Shown here piece after piece: positions 42,740 to 52,500 of a stretch of DNA of 64,000 bases. Positions within the stretch are counted from its first letter, which is position 1, and each line of letters opens with the position of its first letter. Both the position numbers and the translations under genes were made by a program. Source of the stretch: Ciceribacter thiooxidans (GTDB taxonomy: Bacteria > Pseudomonadota > Alphaproteobacteria > Rhizobiales > Rhizobiaceae); the NCBI RefSeq assembly GCF_014126615.1, contig NZ_CP059897.1, positions 1,178,001-1,242,000 on the forward strand. The letters run 5' to 3'. Under the pieces are notes generated by a model. It did not search any database. It saw only the letters and a program-made list of their open reading frames with translations, and was not told the origin of the DNA.

Positions 42740-43642
42740 ATGAACACGACGGCAAATGAAACGGTGGGCTTCGTCGGGGTCGGCCTTATGGGGCACGGCA
42801 TGGCCAAGAACATCGTCGAAAAGGGCTACCCGCTAACAGTCATCGCCCACCGGAACCGCAAGCCGATCGAAGATCTCGTTTCCCGTGGTGCGACGGAAGC
42901 AAAGTCCCTCGAGGAGCTTGCTGCCGCCTCGACGATCGTCTTTCTCTGCCTCACCAGCTCGAGAGAGGTCGAAGCCGTCATCAACGCGATGAAGCCGAAG
43001 CTCGCCCGTGGCGCGGTCGTTATCGACTGTTCGACGGGAGACCCCACGGTCACCGCCCGACTGGCGGAGGAGCTGAAGGCGCTCGGCGTCGATTTCGCCG
43101 ACGCCCCCTTGAGCCGAACACCGAAGGAAGCCTGGGAAGGCACACTCGATGCGATGGTCGGCGCCGATGACGAGATCTTCACAAGAATCCGACCGGTGAT
43201 CGCGACCTGGGCTGGAAAGATCGTTCACATCGGCGGCATTGCTGACGGTCACCGGATGAAGCTGCTGAACAACTTCATCGCGCTGGGAATGGGCGCACTT
43301 TTCGCGGAAGCGGTAGCACTGTCCCGCAAGGTGGGGATTTCGATCGACCGGTTCGACAGTGTGATCCGCGGCGGACGCATGGATAGCGGCTTCTACCAGA
43401 CCTTCATGGGCTATGTCCTCGAAGGCAACAGGGAAGCGCACCGGTTTACGTTGTCGAACGCCTACAAGGATCTCAAATACCTGGAATCCATGGCGAATGC
43501 GGCGACCGTCGCGACGCCGCTCGCCAGTGCGACGAAGAACTCCTACGCCATCGCGGTCGCAGGCGGCGGCAACGGACCGGAAGACTACGTGCCGCACCTC
43601 GCCGACTTCATCGCGAGACTGAACGGTCTGGAGACGAAATAG
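42740..43642 (+). CDS. Beta-hydroxyacid dehydrogenase family protein with altered substrate motif
   Basis: A 300-residue protein related to LtnD and tartronate semialdehyde reductase. The cofactor motif GFVGVGLMGHGMAKN and the catalytic Lys (DGHRMKLLNNFIALG) are present. The substrate motif, usually DAPxSGG, reads DAPLSRTPKEAWEG, so Gly-Gly is replaced by Arg-Thr. This implies another substrate, perhaps a different tetronate isomer. I start at 42740, where GCAGGAG precedes ATG; 42683 would overlap otnC. It closes the rightward operon. Confidence 0.88.
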   Translation: MNTTANETVGFVGVGLMGHGMAKNIVEKGYPLTVIAHRNRKPIEDLVSRGATEAKSLEELAAASTIVFLCLTSSREVEAVINAMKPKLARGAVVIDCSTGDPTVTARLAEELKALGVDFADAPLSRTPKEAWEGTLDAMVGADDEIFTRIRPVIATWAGKIVHIGGIADGHRMKLLNNFIALGMGALFAEAVALSRKVGISIDRFDSVIRGGRMDSGFYQTFMGYVLEGNREAHRFTLSNAYKDLKYLESMANAATVATPLASATKNSYAIAVAGGGNGPEDYVPHLADFIARLNGLETK

Positions 43643-43725
43643 GTCGGTTTTCCGGGACACTACATGACGAGAGGCAACCGGATGGGATGGTCCCGCAGGG
43701 CAACTGCTCATCCGGGCCACGCCGT

Positions 43726-44274
43726 TCATGCCGCATCACGCAGGCTCCTTGCCGCCAGCCCCGCGCGCCGCGCCCAGTCGAGGACGTTTTGCCGGTCCGG
43801 CGCGAGAAGACACCCGAACTCGCCGGAAAATTCCTCCCACGCGGGCAGATACTCGTCCCGTACGACCGTCAGCACCGGGATGCCCCGAATGCATGCCTCC
43901 TCGATCACGGCCCGAAATCCCTGCCCTTCGGACTCGCCCTTGCCGAAACGGTTGAGAACGAGCAAGTCGGTATCGTCGTCGAGGCGTGCCAGCAGCGATC
44001 CGGCGACTGCCGCCAGGGCCTGCGGGTCGAGCCTGCATCCGCGCGCGCCGGAGCCCAGCGCTTGCGAGATCGTGATCAATTCGCCGGTGCCGATGTCCTG
44101 GAGCGCAATCTCGCCGCAACATTCGCCGTCGCCCGTGCCCTCCCACTGCAGGAAGCCGATGACCGTTTGTCCGTCGGCGCTGAGTGCCAGGGCTGTCGCC
44201 CTAAGGATATCGTCCACCGGGCGGTCCCTCTGGACGTGAATGGCAGCCTGAAGCGGAAAGGCATTGTCGGTCAT
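43726..44274 (-). CDS. DUF2478 protein, last gene of the nar/molybdenum operon
   Basis: A 182-residue protein of the DUF2478 family (AAIHVQRDRPVDDILRATALAL, ECCGEIALQDIGTGELITISQALGSGARGCRLDPQALA, LLVLNRFGKGESEGQGFRAVIEEA). The fold resembles nucleoside triphosphatases of the THEP1/MobB kind but lacks a normal Walker A at the start. Homologues often lie next to molybdate genes. It overlaps moeA by 4 bases, which ties it to molybdenum cofactor use. Confidence 0.85.
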   Translation of the reverse strand: MTDNAFPLQAAIHVQRDRPVDDILRATALALSADGQTVIGFLQWEGTGDGECCGEIALQDIGTGELITISQALGSGARGCRLDPQALAAVAGSLLARLDDDTDLLVLNRFGKGESEGQGFRAVIEEACIRGIPVLTVVRDEYLPAWEEFSGEFGCLLAPDRQNVLDWARRAGLAARSLRDAA

Positions 44275-45545
44275 GCGGTCTTCCATGAGAGATCTTTCCT
44301 GCAGAAGGGCATCCAGTCGATGACGTCGCCGCGCGCCACATGCCTGGAATGGGCGGCAAGTACGATAACGCCGTCGCCCAGCGACAATGGCATGAGCGTC
44401 GCGGAACTGCCATGCCCGAGGGGCTCGACGATCGGCAGGCCGCTCTCGCTTCGGCCGACCACTTGCCCCGGCAGATACTCGGTCCGCCCGGGCTTGCGCT
44501 CCCATCCGAGTCCGGCCACGGCCATCTCCGGCTTCGCGCTCGGGCCGCCAAGCCCGAGCATCGCGCCGATCTGGCGGGTGACGAAGAGCTGGAAGCCGAC
44601 ATAGGCCGACAGCGGATTTCCCGGCAATCCGGTCACCAGCGTATCCGCAAGACGTCCGAAGAACACCGGTTTTCCAGGCTTGAGCGCGACCCGCCAGGCC
44701 TCTACCGCCCCGCCGGCGGCAAGAAGCGCCGGACGGACGAAGTCCCTGCCGCCGACCGAGGCGGCGCCGGACGTGACGATCAGGTCGAAGCGGTTCGTCG
44801 ATGCGCGGAAGATCTCGGTCATCCGCTCCATGTCGTCCGGGCAGATGCCGAGATCGGTTGCTTCGGCCCCGAGGCCCTCGCAGAGCGCAAGCAGCATCGG
44901 GCGATTGGCGTCGTGAACACCCGCGCCGTCCTCGCCGAGCTCGTCGCCGGTCGAAAGCACCGCGATGCGCGGCCGGCGAACGACCGAAATGTGACCATGA
45001 CCGTTGCCGGCAAGAAGACCGACGTGACGACCGTCCAGCATCGTGCCCGCCGAGACGAGCAGATCGCCCGACGCGATGTCCTCGCCTGCCTGGCGGATAT
45101 TGTCACCGCGCCGGGGGCGAACGTGAACCAACACTGTGTCGCCGCGGTCGTCGCACTTCTCCTGCATCACCACCGCGTCCGAGCCGCCGGGGACCGGCGC
45201 TCCGGTGAAGATGCGCAAGGCCGTTCCTACCGTGAGGAATGGTGCCGCCGCACCGGCGGCAATCGTGCCGGCCACCGGGAGATGCCAAGGCCCCTCGCCC
45301 GCGAAATCAGAAAGTGCCACGGCAAAGCCATCCATCGCCGAATTGTCGAAGTGCGGCATCGGGCGACCGGCGCGGAGGCTCCGGGCCAATACCCGCCCGC
45401 GCGCCTTGTGGACGGCGACGTCGTCCACAGCCGTCAACGGCTGCACCATGCCGACCGCAATTTCGATGGCCTTTTCGACCGGCGTGAGGGCGACGTGGTG
45501 TCGACTCTCGTCGCATCCGCAGGCCCGTTGAGGCAATCCGTCCAT
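44271..45545 (-). CDS. moeA: Molybdopterin molybdenumtransferase MoeA
   Basis: A 424-residue MoeA, which inserts molybdenum into adenylylated molybdopterin. Conserved blocks: MPHFDNSAMDGFAV, IFTGAPVPGGSDAVVMQE, GDNIRQAGEDI, IAVLSTGDEL, DLIVTSGAASVGGRDFV and TLVTGLPGNPLSAYVGF. Start 45545 (MDGLPQ) has a purine-rich site upstream; the frame extends 14 codons further. It serves the Mo-bisMGD cofactor of the NarG encoded upstream in the operon. Confidence 0.96.
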   Translation of the reverse strand: MDGLPQRACGCDESRHHVALTPVEKAIEIAVGMVQPLTAVDDVAVHKARGRVLARSLRAGRPMPHFDNSAMDGFAVALSDFAGEGPWHLPVAGTIAAGAAAPFLTVGTALRIFTGAPVPGGSDAVVMQEKCDDRGDTVLVHVRPRRGDNIRQAGEDIASGDLLVSAGTMLDGRHVGLLAGNGHGHISVVRRPRIAVLSTGDELGEDGAGVHDANRPMLLALCEGLGAEATDLGICPDDMERMTEIFRASTNRFDLIVTSGAASVGGRDFVRPALLAAGGAVEAWRVALKPGKPVFFGRLADTLVTGLPGNPLSAYVGFQLFVTRQIGAMLGLGGPSAKPEMAVAGLGWERKPGRTEYLPGQVVGRSESGLPIVEPLGHGSSATLMPLSLGDGVIVLAAHSRHVARGDVIDWMPFCRKDLSWKTA

Positions 45546-45608
45546 CACATTCTCTCTTCCAGTCCTACCGAAACCCTGGCTGCGCATTTTCAGGCAGCAG
45601 ACACTGCA

Positions 45609-46523
45609 TCATTGCACCAGTGGCCCGTCGGCGCCGAGCAGGTCGATGCCCGTGATCGTCGCGTCCGCGGCAAGGATCGCGATATATTGCGAAACCGCCT
45701 TCGACCAGGTGGAAGCCTCAAGCCAGCCGGCGATCCGCTGTTGGACGAAATCGAACGGCAATTGCTCGCCCTCGATCCGCCGCTCCAACCGGATGATGTG
45801 ATACCCGAAGCGGCTTTCGACCGGCCGAGAGGTGATCTCACCCTCCGCCATCCGCGCCAGCGCCCGCTCGAACTCCGCGACCGTGCTGCCTCGGGTCAAT
45901 TGCCCGAGATTACCGCCCTGCTCCGCCGACGGACAGGCCGAATGCGTGCGCGCCATGGTGGCGAACTCGCTCGGATGCTCAGCAAGCACCTTGGCCAGCC
46001 TCTCAGCATCGCCGCGCGCGGCGGCGCGGGCCTGCTCATCCGCCGGATCGGCGGCGATCAGGATGTGGCTCGCCTCGAAAATCGGCTCGCTGCGAAACTT
46101 GGCGCGGTTGTTTTCATAAAAGCGCAGGCACTCCTCCGCCGTCGCCGAGGGAACGGCAACTTCTTCCTCGATCAGCCGGCGTATCGCGGCATCCTCGTCC
46201 GTCTCGCTGCGGCCTTCAGCGTCGCTCTCGGGCGAGACCGCAATCTGCCGTTCACGAGCCCGCTGCAGCAGTAGTTCTTTGACGGCGAGCGCCCTCGCCG
46301 CGGCGAGAATGGCTGCACCCGGATTTTCGGCCGGATGGTTCTGCGCCTCGGCCAGGATATCGCTTTCGGCGATTTCCACCCCGTTGACCGAAACCGCGTC
46401 GAGCACCGGCCTCGCCTTCGGTGGAACCCGGGTGTCGGGTTCCTGGTAGGTCGAATAGCTGTCCTTCATGGTCGCCCGGGAGGGCGCGGCGCCATTGGAG
46501 GCCTTGTCGAAAAGCGTGACCAT
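45609..46523 (-). CDS. Parvulin-type peptidyl-prolyl isomerase of the nar operon
   Basis: A 304-residue PpiC/NifM-like protein. The C-terminal parvulin domain is clear (FEASHILIAADPADEQARAAARGDAERLAKVLAEHPSEFATMARTHSACPSAEQGGNLGQ, later SRFGYHIIRLERR). The N-terminal helical part follows the NifM/SurA layout, but no signal peptide is seen, so it is probably cytoplasmic. It starts 3 bases after narI. It likely assists folding of nitrate reductase, as in nar operons of other bacteria. Confidence 0.9.
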   Translation of the reverse strand: MVTLFDKASNGAAPSRATMKDSYSTYQEPDTRVPPKARPVLDAVSVNGVEIAESDILAEAQNHPAENPGAAILAAARALAVKELLLQRARERQIAVSPESDAEGRSETDEDAAIRRLIEEEVAVPSATAEECLRFYENNRAKFRSEPIFEASHILIAADPADEQARAAARGDAERLAKVLAEHPSEFATMARTHSACPSAEQGGNLGQLTRGSTVAEFERALARMAEGEITSRPVESRFGYHIIRLERRIEGEQLPFDFVQQRIAGWLEASTWSKAVSQYIAILAADATITGIDLLGADGPLVQ

Positions 46524-46526
46524 GGC

Positions 46527-47246
46527 TCACTCCGCCGGGATTCGGTTGACGGAAGCGCTGCGGTTGCGCTGGCGAACGACCTGATAGCCAGGCCGCCAGA
46601 GGTAGCGCACCGGCGCGCTCAGCATGTGCACGAGCCTCGTGAATGGGAAGAGAAGGAAGATCGTCAGCCCGAGGAAAAGGTGCAGTTTGAATATCACTGC
46701 CGCGTCGGCAATATAGGAAGCGGCCTGCGGATTGAACGTGAAAATTCCCTGCGCCCAGTTCATGAACTTCACCATTTCCTGACCGTCGAGATGGGCGAGC
46801 GACGTCGGTATGGTCGAAAGCCCGAGGAAAAGCTGCATCCACAAGAGAATAATGATCAGTGTGTCGGTGGTGCTCGACGATGCGCGCACGCGCGGATCGA
46901 AGAGCCGGCGATGCACAAGAAGCGTCGCGCCGATGATCGCCATCGTCCCGGCAATGCCGCCCGCCACCACCGCCAGCGTCTGCTTGGCACTGTGGCTGAT
47001 GCCGAGTGTCTCGAAGATCACGATCGGGGTCAAAAGGCCGACGAGGTGGCCGGCGAAGATGAAGAGCACCCCGAGATGGAACAGCACCGAGCCCCATATC
47101 AGTTGTTTGCGACGCAGGAGCTGGCTCGAGCCGGAACGCCAGGTATAGGGCTCACGATCATAGCGAATGATCGAGCCGAGGATGAGCACCACGAGCGCGA
47201 TATAGGGGTAGATGCCGAACAAGAGTGAATTGAGAAAACCAGACAT
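46527..47246 (-). CDS. narI: Respiratory nitrate reductase gamma subunit (cytochrome b) NarI
   Basis: A 239-residue membrane subunit with five hydrophobic helices that takes electrons from quinol and passes them to NarH. Visible blocks: SIIRYDREPYTWRSGSSQLL, GSVLFHLGVLFIFAGHLVGLL (haem His) and FKLHLFLGLTIFLLFPFTRLVH (haem His ligands near the end). Length is normal. Confidence 0.97.
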   Translation of the reverse strand: MSGFLNSLLFGIYPYIALVVLILGSIIRYDREPYTWRSGSSQLLRRKQLIWGSVLFHLGVLFIFAGHLVGLLTPIVIFETLGISHSAKQTLAVVAGGIAGTMAIIGATLLVHRRLFDPRVRASSSTTDTLIIILLWMQLFLGLSTIPTSLAHLDGQEMVKFMNWAQGIFTFNPQAASYIADAAVIFKLHLFLGLTIFLLFPFTRLVHMLSAPVRYLWRPGYQVVRQRNRSASVNRIPAE

Positions 47247-47256
47247 GTCCTGCCTC

Positions 47257-47970
47257 CTAGACCGGTATCGTGTTCAAGGGATCGTTCGGCTTGCGGGCCG
47301 CCGCCCGCATCTGCGTGCGCAGCCGATCCGGGCCGCAGCTGTTGTCACCAGCGTTTCCGCCGAAGGTCACCGCCTCGTCCTCCCACAGACGATCGAGTGC
47401 GGAGAGATCGTTCGGATCGTCCTCGGCGCCTTCGAGCAATTCCTTGAGCAGCTTCTGGTCCGGCTTGGCCTTCGACAGGAGGCGTAGCGCCAGGAAGGCA
47501 TCGGCGTAGACCGATTGCCGCTTTTTCAACCGCTCACCTAGCGCCGCCGTGATGTGGGCGGTCTGGGCGAGCAGGTCGTCGACCTCCTCGACGGAGCGGG
47601 TCGACAGGAATTCGAGGAAGAGCGGCAGGTAGTCCGGCAGTTCCTTCGCATCGATGACGAAGCCGCTGTCCTCGTACATCGTCATCAGGTCGACCATGGC
47701 CTGACCGCGGTCGCGGCTCTCGCCGTGCACATGTTCGAACAGATGCAGCGACAGCGACCGGCTGCGGTCGAACAGGTACACGTAGCGCTCCTGCGCATCA
47801 TAGAGGTCCTGGCCGGCGAGATCGTCGATCAGGCGGCCAAGCAGCAGCTTGACCTCACGGGCGATCGTATCGTCGCCGTCAAGGGCCGCCTTCAGTTCGG
47901 GTGCGCCCGCAAGCAGTTCGTCACTTGGGTAGCTCAGCAGCAGCGAGATGATTTTCAAAGCCTTGTGCAT
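47257..47970 (-). CDS. narJ: Nitrate reductase assembly chaperone NarJ
   Basis: A 237-residue all-helical NarJ/TorD-family chaperone that holds apo-NarGH during cofactor insertion. Typical sequence: KIISLLLSYPSDELLAG, YVYLFDRSRSLSLHLFEHVHGESRDRGQAMVDL, PDYLPLFLEFLSTR. It starts within 1 base of the narH stop and lies 10 bases before narI. Confidence 0.97.
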   Translation of the reverse strand: MHKALKIISLLLSYPSDELLAGAPELKAALDGDDTIAREVKLLLGRLIDDLAGQDLYDAQERYVYLFDRSRSLSLHLFEHVHGESRDRGQAMVDLMTMYEDSGFVIDAKELPDYLPLFLEFLSTRSVEEVDDLLAQTAHITAALGERLKKRQSVYADAFLALRLLSKAKPDQKLLKELLEGAEDDPNDLSALDRLWEDEAVTFGGNAGDNSCGPDRLRTQMRAAARKPNDPLNTIPV

Positions 47971-49508
47971 CAGAGGCGCTCCTTGAAGAGGTCGGTCGGA
48001 GTCTGGACGACCTTGGGGCGCTTGGCGCCGAAGAGATCACTCTCCGAGGTGCCGCCAGAGCAGCCGTTGCCGAAGGAGAACCCGCAGGAACCACGGACGT
48101 CATAGGCGTCCTCGGTCACTTCGCGGTGCGTCGTCGGGATGACGAAGCGGTCCTCGTAATTGGCGATCGCCATGATGTGGTACATCTCCTCGATCATCTC
48201 GGCGCTCATGCCGACCTTCGCGGCAATCGAGGTGTCGATGACCCCATCGATCGTCTTTGAGCGCATATAGGCGCGCATGGCCAGCATGCGTTCCAGCGCC
48301 GAAATGACGGGAGCTTCCTTGCCGGCGGTCAGCAGGTTGGCGAGATAGCGCACCGGAATGCGCAGCGACCGGACATCCGGCAGCGGGCCGTCCATGCCGA
48401 GCTTGCCCGACTGGGCGGCCGACTGCAGCGGCGAGAGCGGCGGGATGTACCAGACCATGGGAAGAGTGCGGTATTCCGGGTGGAGCGGGAAGGCGATCTT
48501 CCAGTCCATCGCCATCTTGTAGACCGGCGAACGCTTGGCGGCCTCGAGCCAGGCATCCGGAACGCCGTCCTTTCGTGCCTGCTCGATCACGGCGGGATCA
48601 TTCGGATCGAGAAAGATCTTCAACTGTTCTTCATAGAGATCCTGCTCGTCGGCCGTGGAGGCGGCCTCCGAGATGCGGTCGGCATCATAGAGGATGACGC
48701 CGAGATAGCGGATGCGACCGACGCAGGTCTCCGAGCAGACCGTCGGATGGCCGGCCTCAATGCGCGGATAGCAGAAGATGCACTTCTCGGATTTGCCAGA
48801 GCTCCAGTTGTAGTAGATCTTCTTGTAGGGACAGCCGGAAACGCACATGCGCCAGCCGCGGCACTTTTCCTGGTCGATCAGGACGATGCCGTCATCCTCG
48901 CGCTTGTAGATCGCCCCCGAAGGACAGGCCGCAGCACAGGTTGGGTTCAGGCAGTGCTCGCACAGCCTCGGAAGGTACATCATGAAGGTGTTCTCGAACT
49001 GGCCGTAGATCTCCTTCTGCACGCCCTCGAAATTATAGTCCTTCGAACGCTTCTCGAACTCGCCGCCGAGGATTTCCTCCCAGTTCGGTCCCCATTCGAT
49101 CTTTTCCATCCGCTCGCCGCTGATCATCGAGCGCGGGCGGGCCGTCGGCATTGCCCGGCTTTCGCCGGCGGTCTGCAGGTGGCCGTAGTCGAAGTCGAAC
49201 GGCTCGTAATAGTCGTCGATTTCCGGCAGATCGGGATTGGCGAAAATCTTGGCGAGGATGCGCCACTTGGCGCCCATCTTGGGCTCAATCTTGCCGTTCG
49301 ATTTCCTGACCCAGCCGCCGTTCCACTTCTTCTGGTTTTCCCATTCCTTCGGAAAACCGATGCCGGGCTTCGTCTCGACGTTGTTGAACCAGGCGTATTC
49401 GACGCCTTCGCGATTGGTCCAGACGTTCTTGCAGGTGACCGAGCAGGTATGGCACCCGATGCACTTGTCGAGGTTGAGGACCATGCCGATTTGTGCGCGG
49501 ATTTTCAT
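47970..49508 (-). CDS. narH: Respiratory nitrate reductase beta subunit (iron-sulfur) NarH
   Basis: A 512-residue electron-transfer subunit with four iron-sulfur clusters. Cys motifs: CIGCHTCSVTCKNVW, CEHCLNPTCAAACPSG, CRGWRMCVSGCPYKK (Trp in place of one Cys, marking the 3Fe-4S cluster as in E. coli) and CIFCYPRIEAGHPTVCSETC. It overlaps narG by 4 bases. Length matches the family. Confidence 0.98.
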   Translation of the reverse strand: MKIRAQIGMVLNLDKCIGCHTCSVTCKNVWTNREGVEYAWFNNVETKPGIGFPKEWENQKKWNGGWVRKSNGKIEPKMGAKWRILAKIFANPDLPEIDDYYEPFDFDYGHLQTAGESRAMPTARPRSMISGERMEKIEWGPNWEEILGGEFEKRSKDYNFEGVQKEIYGQFENTFMMYLPRLCEHCLNPTCAAACPSGAIYKREDDGIVLIDQEKCRGWRMCVSGCPYKKIYYNWSSGKSEKCIFCYPRIEAGHPTVCSETCVGRIRYLGVILYDADRISEAASTADEQDLYEEQLKIFLDPNDPAVIEQARKDGVPDAWLEAAKRSPVYKMAMDWKIAFPLHPEYRTLPMVWYIPPLSPLQSAAQSGKLGMDGPLPDVRSLRIPVRYLANLLTAGKEAPVISALERMLAMRAYMRSKTIDGVIDTSIAAKVGMSAEMIEEMYHIMAIANYEDRFVIPTTHREVTEDAYDVRGSCGFSFGNGCSGGTSESDLFGAKRPKVVQTPTDLFKERL

Positions 49509-52500
49509 TCTGCCGCCTCCTTGTTGTCTGCGATGCCTTCGCTGTGCGGCCCTTCGAGCCAGTCCACCGTCTCGAGTTTGCGAACGACGACGAACTCGTC
49601 GCGGTTGGACCCGACCGTGCCGTAGTAGTTAAAGCCGTAGGCCTGATGGGCATAGCCGCCGATCATATGGGTGGGCTTGGTGATGACGCGCGTCACCGAG
49701 TTGTGAATGCCTCCGCGCTGGCCGGTGATCGGCGAGCCGGGCGTGTTCACGATCTTTTCCTGGGCGTGGTACATGAAGATCGTGCCGTCCTTCATGCGCT
49801 GAGAGACCACTGCACGCGCGACGATCGCGCCGTTGGTATTGTAGACCTCGACCCAGTCATTATCGACGATGCCGGCCCGCTTGGCGTCAGGTTCGGAAAT
49901 CCATACGACCGGACCGCCACGATTGAGCGTCAGCATCAGCAGGTTGTCGCTATAGGTCGAGTGGATTCCCCACTTCTGGTGCGGCGTGATGAAGTTCAGC
50001 ACGAGATGCGGCTTGCCGTCAGCCTTGGAGCGGATCGCCGGGTTGACCGTCTTGGTATCGATCGGCGGCCGGTAGACGCAGAAGCCTTCGCCGAAGGCGC
50101 GCATCCACAGATGATCCTGATAGAGCTGCTGGCGGCCTGTGAGCGTGCGCCAGGGGATCAGTTCGTGCACATTGGTATAGCCGGCATTGTAGCAGACCTT
50201 CTCCGATTCCAGGCCCGACCAGGTCGGCGACGAGATGATCTTGCGCGGTTGCGCCACCACATCGCGGAAGCGGATCTTCTCGTCCTCCTTGGGGATCGCG
50301 AGGTGGGTGTGGTCGCGGCCGGTGAACTTCGACAACGCCTCCCACGCCTTCACCGCCACTTCGCCATTGGTTTCCGGCGCGAGCGACAGGATGACCTCGG
50401 TGGCGTCGATGTCGCTCTCGATCCGCGGACGCCCCTTGGTGACGCCCTCCTCCTGTACGACACCGTTCAGCCGGGCGAGCAGATCGACCTCGTGCTCGGT
50501 GTTCCAGGCGATCCCCTTGCCGCCGTTGCCGAGCTTGTCGAGCAGGTTTCCGACCGATGTGAACTTCTTGTAGAGGTTCGGGTAATCGCGCTCGACGACG
50601 ACAACCGCCGGCATGGTCTTTCCCGGGACTGGCTCTATCTCGCCCTTCTTCCAGTCCTTGACGTCGAAGGCTTGAGCAAGTTCGCCTGCCGTGTCGTGGA
50701 GAGTGGGCACGAGCACGACGTCCTTCTCGACGCCGAGGATTTCCGGGGCGACGTCGGAGAACGCCTTTGCGATGCCCTTGAAAATCTCCCAGTCGCTGCG
50801 CGCTTCCCAGGCCGGATCCGCTGCACTCGAGAGCGGATGGATGAAGGGGTGCATATCGGAGGTATTGAGGTCGTTCTTCTCGTACCAGGTGGCGGTCGGA
50901 AGGACGATGTCGGAATAGACGCAGGTGGTCGACATGCGGAAGTCGAGTGTGACCAGGAGGTCGAGCTTTCCTTCCGGGGCCTCGTCGTGCCAGACCGCTT
51001 CCTTCGAAGCCTGCCGGCCCTCTTCGCCGAGATCCTTGCCGAGCAGGCCGTGTTTGGTGCCGAGCAGGTGCTTCAGGAAGTATTCGTGCCCCTTGCCAGA
51101 CGAGCCGAGCAGGTTGGACCGCCAGACGAACATGTTGCGCGGCCAGTTCGCCTTGTCATCGGGGTCTTCGCACGCCATGGAAAGCGTCCCGGCCTTCAGC
51201 TGTTCGGCGACATAGTCCTTGGCCTCCTTGCCTGCGGCCGAGGCCTGCCTCGACACCTCCAGCGGATTGGTCTTGAGCTGCGGAGCCGACGGCAGCCATC
51301 CCATGCGTTCGGCCCGGATATTGTAGTCGATCAGCGAAGCGTCCCACGGACCTTCCGGTGCGGTCGGCGAGAGGATGTCGTCGATCTTTAGCGTCTCGTA
51401 GCGCCACTGGTCGGTGTGGGCGTAGAAGAACGATGTCGAGTTCATGTGGCGCGGCGGACGGTTCCAGTCGAGTGCAAAGGCGAGCGCCGTCCAGCCCGTC
51501 TGGGGTCTCAGCTTTTCCTGCCCGACATAGTGGCTCCAGCCGCCGCCGGACTGACCGATGCAACCGCACATCACCAGCATGTTGATGATGCCGCGGTAGT
51601 TCATGTCCATATGGTACCAGTGGTTCAGGCCGGCCCCGAGAATGACCATGGAGCGCCCTCTGGTCTTTTCGGCGTTGCTGGCGAATTCACGAGCGACCGC
51701 GATGATTTGGTCGCGCGGAACGCCGGTGATCTTTTCCGCCCATGCGGGCGTATAGGGCAGGTTCTCTTGGTAGGACTTCGCCGCGTTCGGATCATTGAGC
51801 CCGCGGTCGAGCCCGTAGTTGGCGACGAAAAGATCAAAAACGGTGGCGACGAGCGTTTCACCATCGGCAAGCTTGACCTTGCGGGCCGGCACTTTGCGGA
51901 CCAAAACGCTGTCGTGGTCGGTTCCTTCGAAGTAGTCGTGCTCGCGATTGCCAAAATAGGGAAAACCGACATTGGCGACCGTGTCATGGTCGCCGTCGAG
52001 GATAAAGCTCATGGCGAGCTCGACGTCTGCGCCCTTGCCGTCCTTAGCCTCGAGATTCCACTTGCCCTCTTCGCCCCAACGATAGCCGATCGAGCCGTTC
52101 GGCGCGACGAACTGTTTCGTCTTGGCGTCGACCGCAACGGTCTTCCATTCCGGATTGTTCGTCTCGTCGAGCGTGCCGATGAAGTCGGAGGCACGCACGA
52201 AGCGGTCAGGGATGAAGTGCCCGTCCTTGCCGGTGAGCTTCACCAGCATGGGCATGTCGCTGTAGCGGCGACAGTAATCCTCGAAATACTCTGCCTGCCG
52301 ATCGAGATGGAATTCCCGCAGGATGACATGGCCGATCGCCATGGCGAGTGCCGCGTCCGTTCCCTGTTTCGGATGCAGCCACAGATCGGAAAATTTCGCC
52401 GCTTCCGAATAGTCGGGCGACACCACGACCGACTTTGCACCCTTGTAGCGGACCTCGGTATAGAAGTGGGCATCCGGTGTGCGCGTCTGCGGCACGTTCG

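Noticed and set aside
44340..46274. Plus-strand open frame of 644 codons opposite moeA and the parvulin gene
   Set aside because: A shadow of two well-recognised genes; no domain and unnatural composition.
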